A stretch of DNA of 64,000 nucleotides, from positions 62,001 through 126,000 of the forward strand of contig NZ_JALPTH010000010.1 of NCBI RefSeq assembly GCF_023218175.1. The letters are read 5' to 3'. The translations under genes were made by a program, and so were the position numbers. This document shows positions 1 to 8,876 of the stretch, in pieces. The notes under the pieces were generated by a model that was not told the origin of the DNA, made no database searches, and saw only the letters and a program-made list of their open reading frames with translations. This DNA comes from Streptomyces lichenis. GTDB lineage: Bacteria > Actinomycetota > Actinomycetes > Streptomycetales > Streptomycetaceae. Every line of letters starts with the position of its first letter. Within the stretch, counting starts at the first letter, position 1.

Positions 1-2779
1 GGCGCGCCGCCAGCAGGGCGCGCAGATTGCCCACCGCGGTGGTGAGGTCGGCGGAGGCCAGCCCTCGCGCCAGGGCGTCCGCCTCGGCCAGCCGGGACGC
101 GGCGGCGTCCAGGTGGTCCGCGCCCAGGTCGAGGCAGGCGAGCCGCAGCAGCACCGACGCCAGCCGCCCCCGGGCGCCGCCGGCCCGGAAGGACGCGGCG
201 GCCTCGCCCCACCGCTCCCGCGCGCGCCCGGGCGCTCCGCCGCTCTCGTCCGCGTCGGCGCACAGCACCAGGCAGGCGGCCCGGGAGAAGGCGTCCTGGC
301 CCCGTTCCGCCGCCGCCACCCCGGCCAGTCCGTGCTCCCGGGCCCCGGCCACGTCCCCCCGGTTCAGGCAGTACATGGACCAGGCCGCCTGGAGGTTCGC
401 CCGGTCCCAGTGGTGCCGGGTCACCGCTATGCCCGCGTCCGCCCGGGCGAACAGCTCCTCCACCTGCTCGTCGGCGTTGAGCAGCGCGTACACGGCGTCG
501 TAGCAGGGCCCCAGCACGGCGAGGTCCGGGTGGGCGGCCCGCTGCCAGTAGCCGCGGTTGCGTGCCCCGTAGCCGCGCGCGTCGGCGTACCGCCCGGCGA
601 CATGGCTGAGCCAGGACAGCCAGGCGACGGCATGGTAGAAGCCCCACTCCTCGTCGGGGGAGGCAGGCCCGGCCCGGCCCGTGTGGTCGGCGTCGTAGGC
701 GTCCAGGCTCCGTGCCAGCCGTTCGACGCCCTCCACCTCGCGGCCGCTGATGTACCAGAAGTAGCCGAGCCGGGCCTCCAGCAGCAGCGAGTCCGCCGTC
801 CTGCCCCGCTCGGCGAGCAGGGTGGAGGCCGCCCGCAGGTTGGCGGCCTCCCGGGCGGTGCGCGCCGCCCAGGCCGTCTGGTCCGCGGAGCGCAGACCGC
901 CGACGGCCCCCTCGGCGAAGGCCAGCGCCCAGCCGGTGAAGCGCCGCTCGGCGTCCGGCCCGTGGCCTTCCTCGTACAGCCGGTCCCGGGCGTGGGCGCG
1001 GACGGTCTCCAGCATCCGCAGCCGCATCCCGTCGCCGTCGGGGACGGGATGGAGCAGCGACTTGTCCACCAGCCGGGTCAGGACATGGACCAGCTCGGTC
1101 CCGTCGGCGCCGGGCAGCAGCCCCGCCTCCTCGGCGTCGGCGAGGGAGAGGCCGCCGGGGTACAGGGCGAAGCGGGTCAGTGCCTGCCGCTCGGCCGGAT
1201 CGAGCAGCGCGTAGCCCCAGTCCAGTACGGCCCGCAGGGTCTGGTGCCGGGCGGGCGCGGTCCGGTCCCCCCGGGTGAGCAGGGCGAACCTGTCGTCCAG
1301 CCGGTCGGCTATCTGCCGGGGGGTGAGCATCCGGACGTGCGGTACGGCCAGCTCCACCGCCAGCGGCAGGCCGTCCAGTCGCCGTACCAGCTCCCGCACG
1401 TCGTCGCGGGTGGCCCGGTCGGCGCCGAAGGCGGGGGCGATCATGGCCGCCCGGACACCGAACAGCTCGGCGGCCTCCTCCTCCCGCATCGGAGCGAGGG
1501 GGTGCAGTACCTCGCCGGCGATCTGGAGGGGTTCGCGGCTGGTGGCGACCACCCGCAGTCCCGGGCACCGCCCCAGCAGTGCTCCGGCCAGCGGGGCGAT
1601 CGCGTCGAGGACGTGCTCGCAGTTGTCGAGGGCGAGCAGCACCCGGCGGCCGGTGAGGAAGGCGGTCAACCGGCCGAGGTGGCCACCGGCCTCGCCGGGG
1701 CGGACGCTCGCGTCGGCCAGCCCGAGCGCGGCGGCCACGGCGGCCGGCACCCCCTGGGCGTCGGTGGTGGCGAGATCCACCCACCAGACGGCGTCCCGGT
1801 GCGGCTCCGGCAGTCCGCAGGCCTCGGTCGCCAGCCGGGTTTTGCCGACCCCGCCGGGCCCGACGACGGTGACCAGCCGGCCGGCGGCCAGCCGGGCGCG
1901 CAGCGCGGCCAGTTCCTCCCGCCGGCCGACGAACGGGCCGAGCGGACGCGGCAGATTGCCCTCCGGCTCGGCCGCGGGGTGGGGCGCGGCAGGCGCGGGC
2001 GCGGTGTCCGGCTCCGCCGGGGCGGTCGTCAGTCCGGGGTCGTGGCGGAGGATCGCGGTGTGCAGGGCCCTGATCCGGGGCGAGGGATCGGCGCCCAGCT
2101 CCCCGGCGAGCAGCCGGCGGCCCTCGTCGTACACCTCCAACGCCTCCGCCGGGCGCCCGGAGCGGTACAGCGCCAGCATCAGCAGCCGGCGGGCGTCCTC
2201 GTGCAGCGGTGCCTCGCGCACCACCCCGAGCAGCTCGGCCAGCACCTCCCGGGGCCGGTCCAGGGCGAGTTCCGCCTCGGCGGCCTCGACGACGGCCGAC
2301 AGCCGCAGCGTCTCCAGTCTGACCCGTGCCACCTCGAAGGGCCGCCCCGCCAGACCGTCCAGGGCCGGGCCCCGCCACAGCGCCAGCCCCTCGCGCAGAG
2401 TCCGTGCGGCCGGGGCATGCCGCCCGGCGGCCGCCTCCTCGCGCCCGCGCCGCAGCGCCTCCTCGAACGCGGTGGCGTCCAGGGTGTCGTCATCGGTGAG
2501 CAGCAGGCGGTAGCCCCCGTCGCCGCCGTGCAGACGGTCCGGTTCGCCGGCGGCGGCGAAGGCCGCGCGCACCTTGGCCACCTGCACTTGGAGGGCGTTG
2601 ACCGGGTTCCTGGCCTGCCGCTCCCACCACAGCTCGTCGATCAGGGCGTCCCGTTGGACGACCGCTCCCCCGGCGAGCAGCAGCCGGGCGACGAGGGCCC
2701 GCGCCACCTCGCCGGGCAGGCGTACGGGGGCCCCGGCACCGGACTGTACGTCCAGGCGGCCCAGCAGTGCGAAACGCAT
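1..2779 (-). CDS. SARP/AfsR-family regulator with BTAD, ATPase and TPR regions (3' end cut by window)
   Basis: Transcription factor of the large SARP type. The reading frame is open from ATG at 2779 to the window edge, so about 926 residues are visible and the C-terminus is missing. Residues 1-95 form an OmpR-like winged helix and about 100-245 a BTAD domain (ALYRSGRPAEALEVY, ELGADPSPRIRALH). A P-loop (VVGPGGVGKTRLA) near residue 295 and an LLALDNCEH Walker B-like segment define an NTPase, followed by alpha-solenoid/TPR-like sequence. It is the last visible gene on the minus strand of the conjugation-like locus, 36 bp after the 163-codon gene, so it may be the locus regulator. A GGAG lies just before the start. 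Family confidence is high; target genes are inferred. Confidence 0.88.
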   Translation of the reverse strand, partial: MRFALLGRLDVQSGAGAPVRLPGEVARALVARLLLAGGAVVQRDALIDELWWERQARNPVNALQVQVAKVRAAFAAAGEPDRLHGGDGGYRLLLTDDDTLDATAFEEALRRGREEAAAGRHAPAARTLREGLALWRGPALDGLAGRPFEVARVRLETLRLSAVVEAAEAELALDRPREVLAELLGVVREAPLHEDARRLLMLALYRSGRPAEALEVYDEGRRLLAGELGADPSPRIRALHTAILRHDPGLTTAPAEPDTAPAPAAPHPAAEPEGNLPRPLGPFVGRREELAALRARLAAGRLVTVVGPGGVGKTRLATEACGLPEPHRDAVWWVDLATTDAQGVPAAVAAALGLADASVRPGEAGGHLGRLTAFLTGRRVLLALDNCEHVLDAIAPLAGALLGRCPGLRVVATSREPLQIAGEVLHPLAPMREEEAAELFGVRAAMIAPAFGADRATRDDVRELVRRLDGLPLAVELAVPHVRMLTPRQIADRLDDRFALLTRGDRTAPARHQTLRAVLDWGYALLDPAERQALTRFALYPGGLSLADAEEAGLLPGADGTELVHVLTRLVDKSLLHPVPDGDGMRLRMLETVRAHARDRLYEEGHGPDAERRFTGWALAFAEGAVGGLRSADQTAWAARTAREAANLRAASTLLAERGRTADSLLLEARLGYFWYISGREVEGVERLARSLDAYDADHTGRAGPASPDEEWGFYHAVAWLSWLSHVAGRYADARGYGARNRGYWQRAAHPDLAVLGPCYDAVYALLNADEQVEELFARADAGIAVTRHHWDRANLQAAWSMYCLNRGDVAGAREHGLAGVAAAERGQDAFSRAACLVLCADADESGGAPGRARERWGEAAASFRAGGARGRLASVLLRLACLDLGADHLDAAASRLAEADALARGLASADLTTAVGNLRALLAAR

Positions 2780-2815
2780 GCTCCATTGTCCCCCGCCGCC
2801 TGCCCACTTGATCAC

Positions 2816-3307
2816 TCAGACCCGCGTCCTTCGCGCGCGGGCGGCCTCCGCGGCCCTGGCCACCTCCGGCGGGAGCGCCGCCGTGCGCCCGCTACGGGTG
2901 CCCGCCGACGATCCCGGTACCCGGGCCAGGGCCGCCCTGGCCACCCTCGGGCGGGGCGGCGGGGGGAGGGACGGCTTGGGGGGCTGTACGGAGTGCCGCG
3001 CAGGGGCCGGGCCGAAGTCCGGCTCCGCGTGGAGGTCCGGTTCCGCGGTCGTGAGCGTGTTGGTCGGGCGGGCGGGTGGCCGCGTTCTCCCGGGCACCTC
3101 CGGGGCCGTCCCGGGAACGGGGGCGGGGGCGGGAACGGGGGCGGCCTCGCCGAGTGTCGTGCCCCGGTCGCCGGCCGGCGCCCGCCGCATCCTGCGGCCC
3201 TGGCGGAGCAGGAAGTCCCGTACCCGGGCGACCCCGTCGGCCTTCCTCACCCCGGTGCCCTCGCCGGCGGCGGCCGGTCGCGGTGGATGCTGCGGTTGTT
3301 CACTCAT
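2816..3307 (-). CDS. Pro/Arg-rich protein of unknown function, conjugation-like locus
   Basis: 163 residues starting MSEQPQHPP. I do not recognise a family. A basic stretch (RVRDFLLRQGRRMRR, about residues 28-42) is followed by a Pro/Ala-rich low-complexity centre and an Arg-rich C-terminus ending ARARRTRV. There is no signal peptide or membrane segment. It sits between the DUF4913 gene and the SARP gene on the same strand with short gaps, which supports it being a real accessory gene of the locus. A cytoplasmic DNA- or partner-binding role would fit the charge but is only a guess. Codon bias supports this frame over the antisense frames. Confidence 0.55.
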   Translation of the reverse strand: MSEQPQHPPRPAAAGEGTGVRKADGVARVRDFLLRQGRRMRRAPAGDRGTTLGEAAPVPAPAPVPGTAPEVPGRTRPPARPTNTLTTAEPDLHAEPDFGPAPARHSVQPPKPSLPPPPRPRVARAALARVPGSSAGTRSGRTAALPPEVARAAEAARARRTRV

Positions 3308-3393
3308 CTGCGGTCGGCTCCTTCTGCCAGGTGGTTCCGGGCGGTGGTACGCGCGGAGCCGCGCCCCGGTTCACCGGCCACCGCCCGCCCGGG

Positions 3394-3921
3394 TCAGGCG
3401 CCGGGGGTGTCCACCTCGGGGACGGCCTTCGCCCGGTGGCTGCCGGGCTTGCAGCCCGCGAAGGGGCCGGCCGGGTCGCGCAGGGAGAGCAGCACCGGGC
3501 CCGCGAAGTCGCGGTGCCAGACCGCCGGGCCGAGCAGGTCGGCGCCGGGCCCGGTGTGGTGCTGCCAGGCCATCCACAGGCCGTACAGCTGGGCGACCGC
3601 CTCGGGGTGCTCCCACCACCGCGGGCACCAGGGCCGCGCGGAGACGGTCTCCCGGCCGTACACCGGCAGCAGCAGGTAGTGCACCCATAGCGTCAGGGCG
3701 CGCAGCGCCTGGGCGTGGCGTTCGCCGTCCAGGTAGAGGATGAACAGCGGTTCGTCCGGGTCGTGTCCGCCGTCCGCTTCCGAGGGCTCCTCCTCCGGCG
3801 GATGGGCGGGCGCCTTCGCCTGGTGGGCCGGGGGCGGCGGCAGGGGGCCGGACGGCTCCGCGCCGGGTACCGCCTCCGCGTACGGCTCGGCGTCCCCGTC
3901 CGGTGGGGCGTGTGTGCTCAT
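3394..3921 (-). CDS. DUF4913 family protein
   Basis: 175 residues. The N-terminal 50 are acidic and Pro-rich, probably disordered. The folded part (about 57-160) carries the Trp-rich pattern of the actinobacterial DUF4913 family: LTLWVHYLLLPVYGRE, WCPRWWEHPEAVAQLYGLW and PAVWHRDFAGPVL. The function of DUF4913 is unknown, but members are repeatedly found in actinobacterial mobile-element and conjugation loci, as here directly after the coupling ATPase. The start ATG at 3921 is preceded by GAGGAGCAGCCG. It is likely co-transcribed with the ATPase, whose stop is 52 bp upstream. Confidence 0.8.
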   Translation of the reverse strand: MSTHAPPDGDAEPYAEAVPGAEPSGPLPPPPAHQAKAPAHPPEEEPSEADGGHDPDEPLFILYLDGERHAQALRALTLWVHYLLLPVYGRETVSARPWCPRWWEHPEAVAQLYGLWMAWQHHTGPGADLLGPAVWHRDFAGPVLLSLRDPAGPFAGCKPGSHRAKAVPEVDTPGA

Positions 3922-3973
3922 CGGCTGCTCCTCATCGGGTCGGTGCGGCTCGCGCCGTGGCGCGCGTACGCGG

Positions 3974-5785
3974 TCATCGGGCCTCCTCCATGGGCGTCTC
4001 CTCCATGGACGTCTCCTCCGGGTCGCCGTCCGGGTGGGCGGCGGCCCACTTCCCGGCGGCCCGGTCGGTGATCGCCTTCACCTCGGCCCGCGCCGCCGCC
4101 GAGATGCGTGCCGCGTCCGGCTCCTTGAACCAGGGGCGCAGCCGGATCAGGGCCGGGCGGACGCCGGTGGCCAGCAGCAGCGCGGTGCCCTTGGGCAGGG
4201 CGCGGATGCGGTCGGCGGGCATGACGCTCTCCTGCCGGTAGGAGTACGAGCGGGAGGAGCCGTCCCTGCCCCGGGAGACGCTGGCCGTCCGCACGTCGTG
4301 CTGGCCGACGAGGCGGGAGACCTTGTCGACGAAGTCGGCGTCGTCGAGTCCGGCGCCGAGGAGCTTGATGGTGGCCGCGCTCCACAGGGCGTCCATGCCC
4401 GCCTCGCCCCAGACCCGGGCGCCCTGCCGGTAGCTCTGGAGCAGGGTGACGACGTTGACGCCGCGTGAGCCGAGGTGGCTGTAGAGGTCGGGCAGGTCGG
4501 AGATGCGGCAGACGTTGGCCGCCTCGTCCAGTACGGCGGTCATCGGCGGGTCCAGCCGCCCGCCCATGCGTTCGGCGGCGACCACGCCCGCGCGCATGAC
4601 CGAGTCGGCGAGTCCGGCGATGACCCCGGCGGCCGAGCCGCCGCCGTCCTTGGACAGCAGGTACAGGGTGTCCTTGCCGAGGACGTGGTGGTGGGGGTCG
4701 AAGCGCGGCAGCCGCGGGTCGGGCGTCACCCAGGCGGCGATGTCGGGGTCCAGCAGGCAGGAGACGCACTGGCGGGCGGTCTCGTAGATGCCGTCGCGGG
4801 TTTCCACCGCGCCGTTGACGGTGCCCTGCAACTGCTCGGCCATGGCGGTCAGTCCGATGTCGCGCAGCAGGTCCACCGGGGTGCGGTCGGCGGGGTCGGC
4901 GAGCCAGCCGAGCAGGTCGAGGACGGAGCACCGGCCGCGCGCGGCGGCCAGGAAGAGGGCGGTGAGGGTGTTCTGGGCGGCGGAGATCCAGAAGTCCTTC
5001 TTGGCGGTGTCATCGTTGACGGAGGCGACGAAGTGCCCGGCCAGCCGGCGGGCGCCCTCGATGGTGCCGCAGTCGGCCAGGAGGTCCCACCACATCTCGC
5101 GCGGGGCGTGGGCGATGCCCTGGGGGTCGAAGGTCCACACGGTGCCGGCGGCGGCGCGCTCGGCGCGGGTGACGGCGTAGACGTCGGACTTGTTGGAGGT
5201 GAGCAGGACGCAGCCGCGGGCCCGCAGCACCCGGGGGATGGCGATCCCGGTGGACTTGCCCGCCCGGGGTGCCATCAGGTCCAGTTCCACGTCCTCGAAG
5301 GAGGAGCGCAGTTCGGGTCCGGCCGGTTCGAGGTCGCCGAGGAGGTTGCCCCGGTCGTCCGGCGCGAGGGGCGCCCGGCCGGTCAGCGAGGGGCGCAGTG
5401 AGCGGGCCTTGGCCTCCGCCTCGGCGGGCAGCAGCGAGGCCAGGTCCCTGGCCGAGGCCAGCCCGCCCTTGGGCTTCCCGGCGGCGGCCTTCAGCAGCCG
5501 GCGGGCGACGGCCGCCGCGAGGGCGGCGGGGACCAGCAGGACGAGGGTGATACCCGCGGCCGGGCCGGCCGCGGGGGCGCCGGGCCAGACGGCGGTGGGG
5601 CCGTCGGCGGTGAGGGTGAGGAAGGTGTGCAGGGCGAACGGCGGGGGCCGCCAGCCGGCTCCGGTGGCGGCGGCGCCGAGGGTGCCGCCGAGCCAGACGG
5701 CGGAGAACAGGGCGAAGGCCGCCGCCGCGACGGCCGGTACCGCCCAGGGGGCGAGGTCTCCGCCGCCGCGTGGTGCTGCGCTCAT
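3974..5785 (-). CDS. TraG/VirD4-like type IV coupling ATPase
   Basis: 603 residues; the inner-membrane motor expected to deliver substrate DNA or protein to a type IV channel. Two hydrophobic segments (about 13-40 and 73-98) anchor it. The Walker A loop is MAPRAGKST (171-179), with the APRAGKST form usual in this actinobacterial subgroup; Walker B is MTAVLDE (415-421). SNKSDVYAVT and the DPQGIAH stretch are typical of TraG/VirD4 ATPase domains. The Glu-rich C-terminus (EETSMEETPMEEAR) contains a short repeat. The VirB4-like gene's TGA lies within the SD GAGGAGG ahead of this ATG, so the two genes are tightly coupled. Confidence 0.9.
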   Translation of the reverse strand: MSAAPRGGGDLAPWAVPAVAAAAFALFSAVWLGGTLGAAATGAGWRPPPFALHTFLTLTADGPTAVWPGAPAAGPAAGITLVLLVPAALAAAVARRLLKAAAGKPKGGLASARDLASLLPAEAEAKARSLRPSLTGRAPLAPDDRGNLLGDLEPAGPELRSSFEDVELDLMAPRAGKSTGIAIPRVLRARGCVLLTSNKSDVYAVTRAERAAAGTVWTFDPQGIAHAPREMWWDLLADCGTIEGARRLAGHFVASVNDDTAKKDFWISAAQNTLTALFLAAARGRCSVLDLLGWLADPADRTPVDLLRDIGLTAMAEQLQGTVNGAVETRDGIYETARQCVSCLLDPDIAAWVTPDPRLPRFDPHHHVLGKDTLYLLSKDGGGSAAGVIAGLADSVMRAGVVAAERMGGRLDPPMTAVLDEAANVCRISDLPDLYSHLGSRGVNVVTLLQSYRQGARVWGEAGMDALWSAATIKLLGAGLDDADFVDKVSRLVGQHDVRTASVSRGRDGSSRSYSYRQESVMPADRIRALPKGTALLLATGVRPALIRLRPWFKEPDAARISAAARAEVKAITDRAAGKWAAAHPDGDPEETSMEETPMEEAR

Positions 5786-5795
5786 GGCCGCCTCC

Positions 5796-7292
5796 TCAGG
5801 TCCCGGTCGCCGGAGTGCTCGGTGTCCAGCGGGTGTTGGTGTTGTGCAGGTCGCGCTCGGCGTCGGTGATGGCCACCCGGATCGGGATGCCGGGGCGGCC
5901 GCCGACCTTGATGAGGAAGCGGCCCCGGCCGGGCGGTTCGTCGTGGACGCCGCCGGTGGCCCAGCCCGGTGGCGAGGACCAGGAGGAGACCAGGGAGATC
6001 TCCCGCTCGGAGAGTCCGACGATCTTGCCCAGCTCCTCCATCTCGGTACGGGGCAGACCGGCGCAGACCACCATCCCGGCGCGTTCCACGAAGCCGCGGG
6101 CCTTGGCCCGGTCGGCGTCGCTGCCCAGGGCCTCGGCGTCCTTGAGGGTGTGGGTGATCTTGGCGTCGCCCAGGCCGAGGGAGCGGTTGAGCCGGGTGAG
6201 GGCGTCGATCCGGTCCACGATGCCGGTGGCCGAGCGCAGCGGGCGCCACAGCTCGTCCAGGACGGTGAAGAACCAGCGGCGCGGCGCCAGTCCGGCGTCG
6301 GCGAGGGCGTGCGAGGCGGCCACCGTGCCGAGGCCGTCGGACCAGGCGGCGAGCATGGCGGCGGCGGTCAGCTGGGTGTCGGCCTCGCCGATACGGGAGA
6401 TGTCCACGCAGACCGCCGGGGCGCCCGGGTCGATACGGGTGGAGGTCGCCGAGGCGAAGGTGGAGCCGAGCGGTCCGTCGAGCAGCCCCATCAGGGAGCG
6501 GTGCAGCGGGTCCACGGCGTCCCGGTAACGGGCGGTGTCGCCGCGGTCGAGGGTGACCGCGCGCAGCCGGTCCGGGCCCTCACCGATCAGTGCCAGCAGG
6601 TCGGGCAGGACCGCGACCCGGCCGGGGGTGCGCTCCCGCAGCAGGTGCAGGGCGGTGGACAGGACGGACTGCTCGTGGTCGTCCATGGGGCGTCCGCGCA
6701 CGATGGTGACGAGCGCGGCGACCATGTTGAGGACCCGGCCGTGCGCCTCGGCGAGCAGGGAGCGGCCCGCCTCGCCGCCGATCCGCAGCGCGGCCTCCCC
6801 CATGGCGCCCGGGTCCAGGACGTTGATGCCGCCCACGCCCCGGCCGACGGCGATGACCTGGCCGCCCAGGGCGCGCACCGTGTCGGCGTAGTCCGGTTTC
6901 AGGTCGCCGAGGACCAGCGGGACGGTGCCGGTGGCGGCCAGCCCGATGAGCATCCGGTTGACCAGGGTGGACTTGCCCAGTCCCGGCATACCGAGCATGA
7001 ACAGCGAGGGGTTGGAGATGTAGCGGGCGCGGGTGAACCAGGACAGCGGGTCGCCGCAGACGGTGGCGCCGGTGAACAGGTGCTGGCCCAGCGGCACTCC
7101 GGTCAGCGGTGAGCCGGAGCCGGCCGCGAACGGCCAGAGTCCGCAGGCCTGGACGGTGGTGGCCCGCCACATGGTGGGGGCGTCCAGGTTGCCGACCCGG
7201 CCGCCGCCCGGTCCGGCCCAGCCGCGCGCGGTCGGCCCGTTCTCACGTGCCGGGCGGGGTGCGGGGGCGGGCTTCGCGCGGCGCGGGCTCAC
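5796..7292 (-). CDS. VirB4/TraC-like type IV secretion ATPase
   Basis: 498 residues from a GTG whose GTGA overlaps the TGA of the preceding gene; an internal ATG (residue 41) is an alternative start. A hexameric energiser of a type IV pilus/channel is the expected role. Walker A is GMPGLGKST (101-109) and Walker B FFTVLDE (341-347). LGDLKPDY and VCVDISR match the RecA-like core seen in VirB4-like actinobacterial proteins. The N-terminal VirB4 domain is missing: the protein begins just before the P-loop, and that part appears to be supplied by the SCO6880-type protein encoded immediately upstream. It has no signal or membrane segment. Confidence 0.88.
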   Translation of the reverse strand: MSPRRAKPAPAPRPARENGPTARGWAGPGGGRVGNLDAPTMWRATTVQACGLWPFAAGSGSPLTGVPLGQHLFTGATVCGDPLSWFTRARYISNPSLFMLGMPGLGKSTLVNRMLIGLAATGTVPLVLGDLKPDYADTVRALGGQVIAVGRGVGGINVLDPGAMGEAALRIGGEAGRSLLAEAHGRVLNMVAALVTIVRGRPMDDHEQSVLSTALHLLRERTPGRVAVLPDLLALIGEGPDRLRAVTLDRGDTARYRDAVDPLHRSLMGLLDGPLGSTFASATSTRIDPGAPAVCVDISRIGEADTQLTAAAMLAAWSDGLGTVAASHALADAGLAPRRWFFTVLDELWRPLRSATGIVDRIDALTRLNRSLGLGDAKITHTLKDAEALGSDADRAKARGFVERAGMVVCAGLPRTEMEELGKIVGLSEREISLVSSWSSPPGWATGGVHDEPPGRGRFLIKVGGRPGIPIRVAITDAERDLHNTNTRWTPSTPATGT

Positions 7293-8788
7293 AGCGCCTC
7301 CTGGAGCTGGCGCGGCAGCAGCACGTGCTCCCAGGGCAGGATGCCCAGCGGCAGGGTGCAGGTGAAGGCGGCGGCCTGCATCCGGTCGGCGGGGCGCATC
7401 GACACCCGGGCCGACGCCTGGAGGTTGCGCAGGGTGGTGGTGGCGTCGGCCAGCTGGTCGGCGGAGTCCACGGTGGCGGTGAGCATCAGGGAGAACTCCA
7501 CGAGCCCGGCTCCGGCGGCCTCCTCGGCCGCGGTCTGCTCGGCGGCCCGCATCTCGGAGGCGGCCCGGGCCTGGACCATGCCCTTGCCGGAGGTCGCGGT
7601 GAACTGGGCGGCCCGCCGGTCGGCCTCGACGATACGGGCGGAGGTGGCCGGGTCGATGGGCCGGTAGAGCAGGGCGACCCGCTTGCGGCGGGTCCCGGGG
7701 GCCGGTTCCAGCATCCCGCGCAGCACGTTGGAGCGTACGGTGCCGCGCGGCGCCAGGGTCAGCAGCCAGGTACGGGAGACGCCGGAGTCGTGGTGGTAGG
7801 CACCGGCGGTCTCCACGGCGGCGGCGGGCCCGGCGTCCTCCCACTCCAGCCCGGTGCCGCCGGCGCCGGCGCGGGCGGTGAGCACGTCGGGGGCGACGGC
7901 CGGGTCGTAGGCGACGCGGGTGAGTTCGGCGATCTGCTCGGCCGACAGCGGGGCCGCCGAACCGCCGCCCGCTCCGACCAGTCCGGCGAGCAGGCCGGGG
8001 ACGCGCAGGGCCAGATCGGTGACGATCTCCTCGGTGCCGCGCCTGCGGCCGTCGGGGAAGCCGTAGGTGAGCGCGATATAGGTGTGCATCTCGGAGGAGG
8101 CGGCCGGGTAGCGCTGCACGACCTCCTCCATCACGGCGCGGGCCACCGGCGGGGCGTCCTCCCTGATCTGCGGCAGCACCTCCAGGGCCAGCCGGGTCCC
8201 GGGGTCCGGCGCGGTCTCCACCACCACGCCGGCGCCCCTGAGCTGCGGTTCGTGCGACAGCCGGGCGAGCCAGTCGCCCCAGGAGGCGACCCAGACGTCG
8301 ATCTGGTCGGGATCGACCAGGGAGCCGCCGTCCGGCTCGCAGCCCAGGACGATGGTGTAGAGGTTGCGGTCGGGGTGGTGCAGCACACCGAAGGGCCGGC
8401 CGTAGGCGTCGCGGCCCTCCGCCATCCGCACCCGGCTCAGCAGCCCCGGCGGGCGGAACCGGCCACCGGGCCGGCGGGAGAGCGGCCCGGAGGCGTACAG
8501 GTGCTCCCCCCTGGCCTTGCGGCGGCGCCAGCCGATCCGCAGGGCGGCCAACTGGTAGAGGTTGCGGCCGTCCTGGGTCCGGACGATCAGCGGCAGCAGG
8601 AGCACGGCGACCGGCACCAGCAGGCCGATCGCCGCCACCAGGGAGGCGAGCGAGACGAGCAGGGCCAGGACGAGCGCGGCGAAGACGGCGACCGTCCCCA
8701 CCAGTCCCAGCGGTCCGAGACCGGCTCGGCGCGGGCGCCGCCAGTTTCCGTAGGTGGGGTGTGTCGCCCCGGCGTCGGAGGCCGGCAT
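7289..8788 (-). CDS. SCO6880-family membrane protein of type IV-like locus
   Basis: 499 residues with ATG at 8788 and SD AAAGGAA. After a short N-terminus (TYGNWRRPR) come two adjacent transmembrane segments (about 25-70), as in PrgI-like subunits. A long soluble domain follows (VVVETAPDPGTRLALEVLPQ, TYGFPDGRRRGTEEIV) resembling the N-terminal domain of VirB4. Such SCO6880-like proteins occur with a separate ATPase in Streptomyces conjugation-type clusters, so this protein and the one at 5796-7292 probably act as a split PrgI-VirB4 unit. That assignment is family knowledge plus gene order; I could not test it by structure prediction. Confidence 0.85.
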   Translation of the reverse strand: MPASDAGATHPTYGNWRRPRRAGLGPLGLVGTVAVFAALVLALLVSLASLVAAIGLLVPVAVLLLPLIVRTQDGRNLYQLAALRIGWRRRKARGEHLYASGPLSRRPGGRFRPPGLLSRVRMAEGRDAYGRPFGVLHHPDRNLYTIVLGCEPDGGSLVDPDQIDVWVASWGDWLARLSHEPQLRGAGVVVETAPDPGTRLALEVLPQIREDAPPVARAVMEEVVQRYPAASSEMHTYIALTYGFPDGRRRGTEEIVTDLALRVPGLLAGLVGAGGGSAAPLSAEQIAELTRVAYDPAVAPDVLTARAGAGGTGLEWEDAGPAAAVETAGAYHHDSGVSRTWLLTLAPRGTVRSNVLRGMLEPAPGTRRKRVALLYRPIDPATSARIVEADRRAAQFTATSGKGMVQARAASEMRAAEQTAAEEAAGAGLVEFSLMLTATVDSADQLADATTTLRNLQASARVSMRPADRMQAAAFTCTLPLGILPWEHVLLPRQLQEAL

Positions 8789-8876
8789 GGCGGTTCCTTT
8801 CTCGATGAGAGCGGGAGGAGGCGGTGGGTCGGAGGCGGGTGCGGGTGGGGCCGGTTCGGGGGGCGGTCGGCGGGGT

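Noticed and set aside
113..3679. Plus-strand open frame of 1188 codons
   Set aside because: Antisense to the SARP, Pro-rich and DUF4913 genes; low-complexity translation with no domain. It arises from GC-biased codon use.
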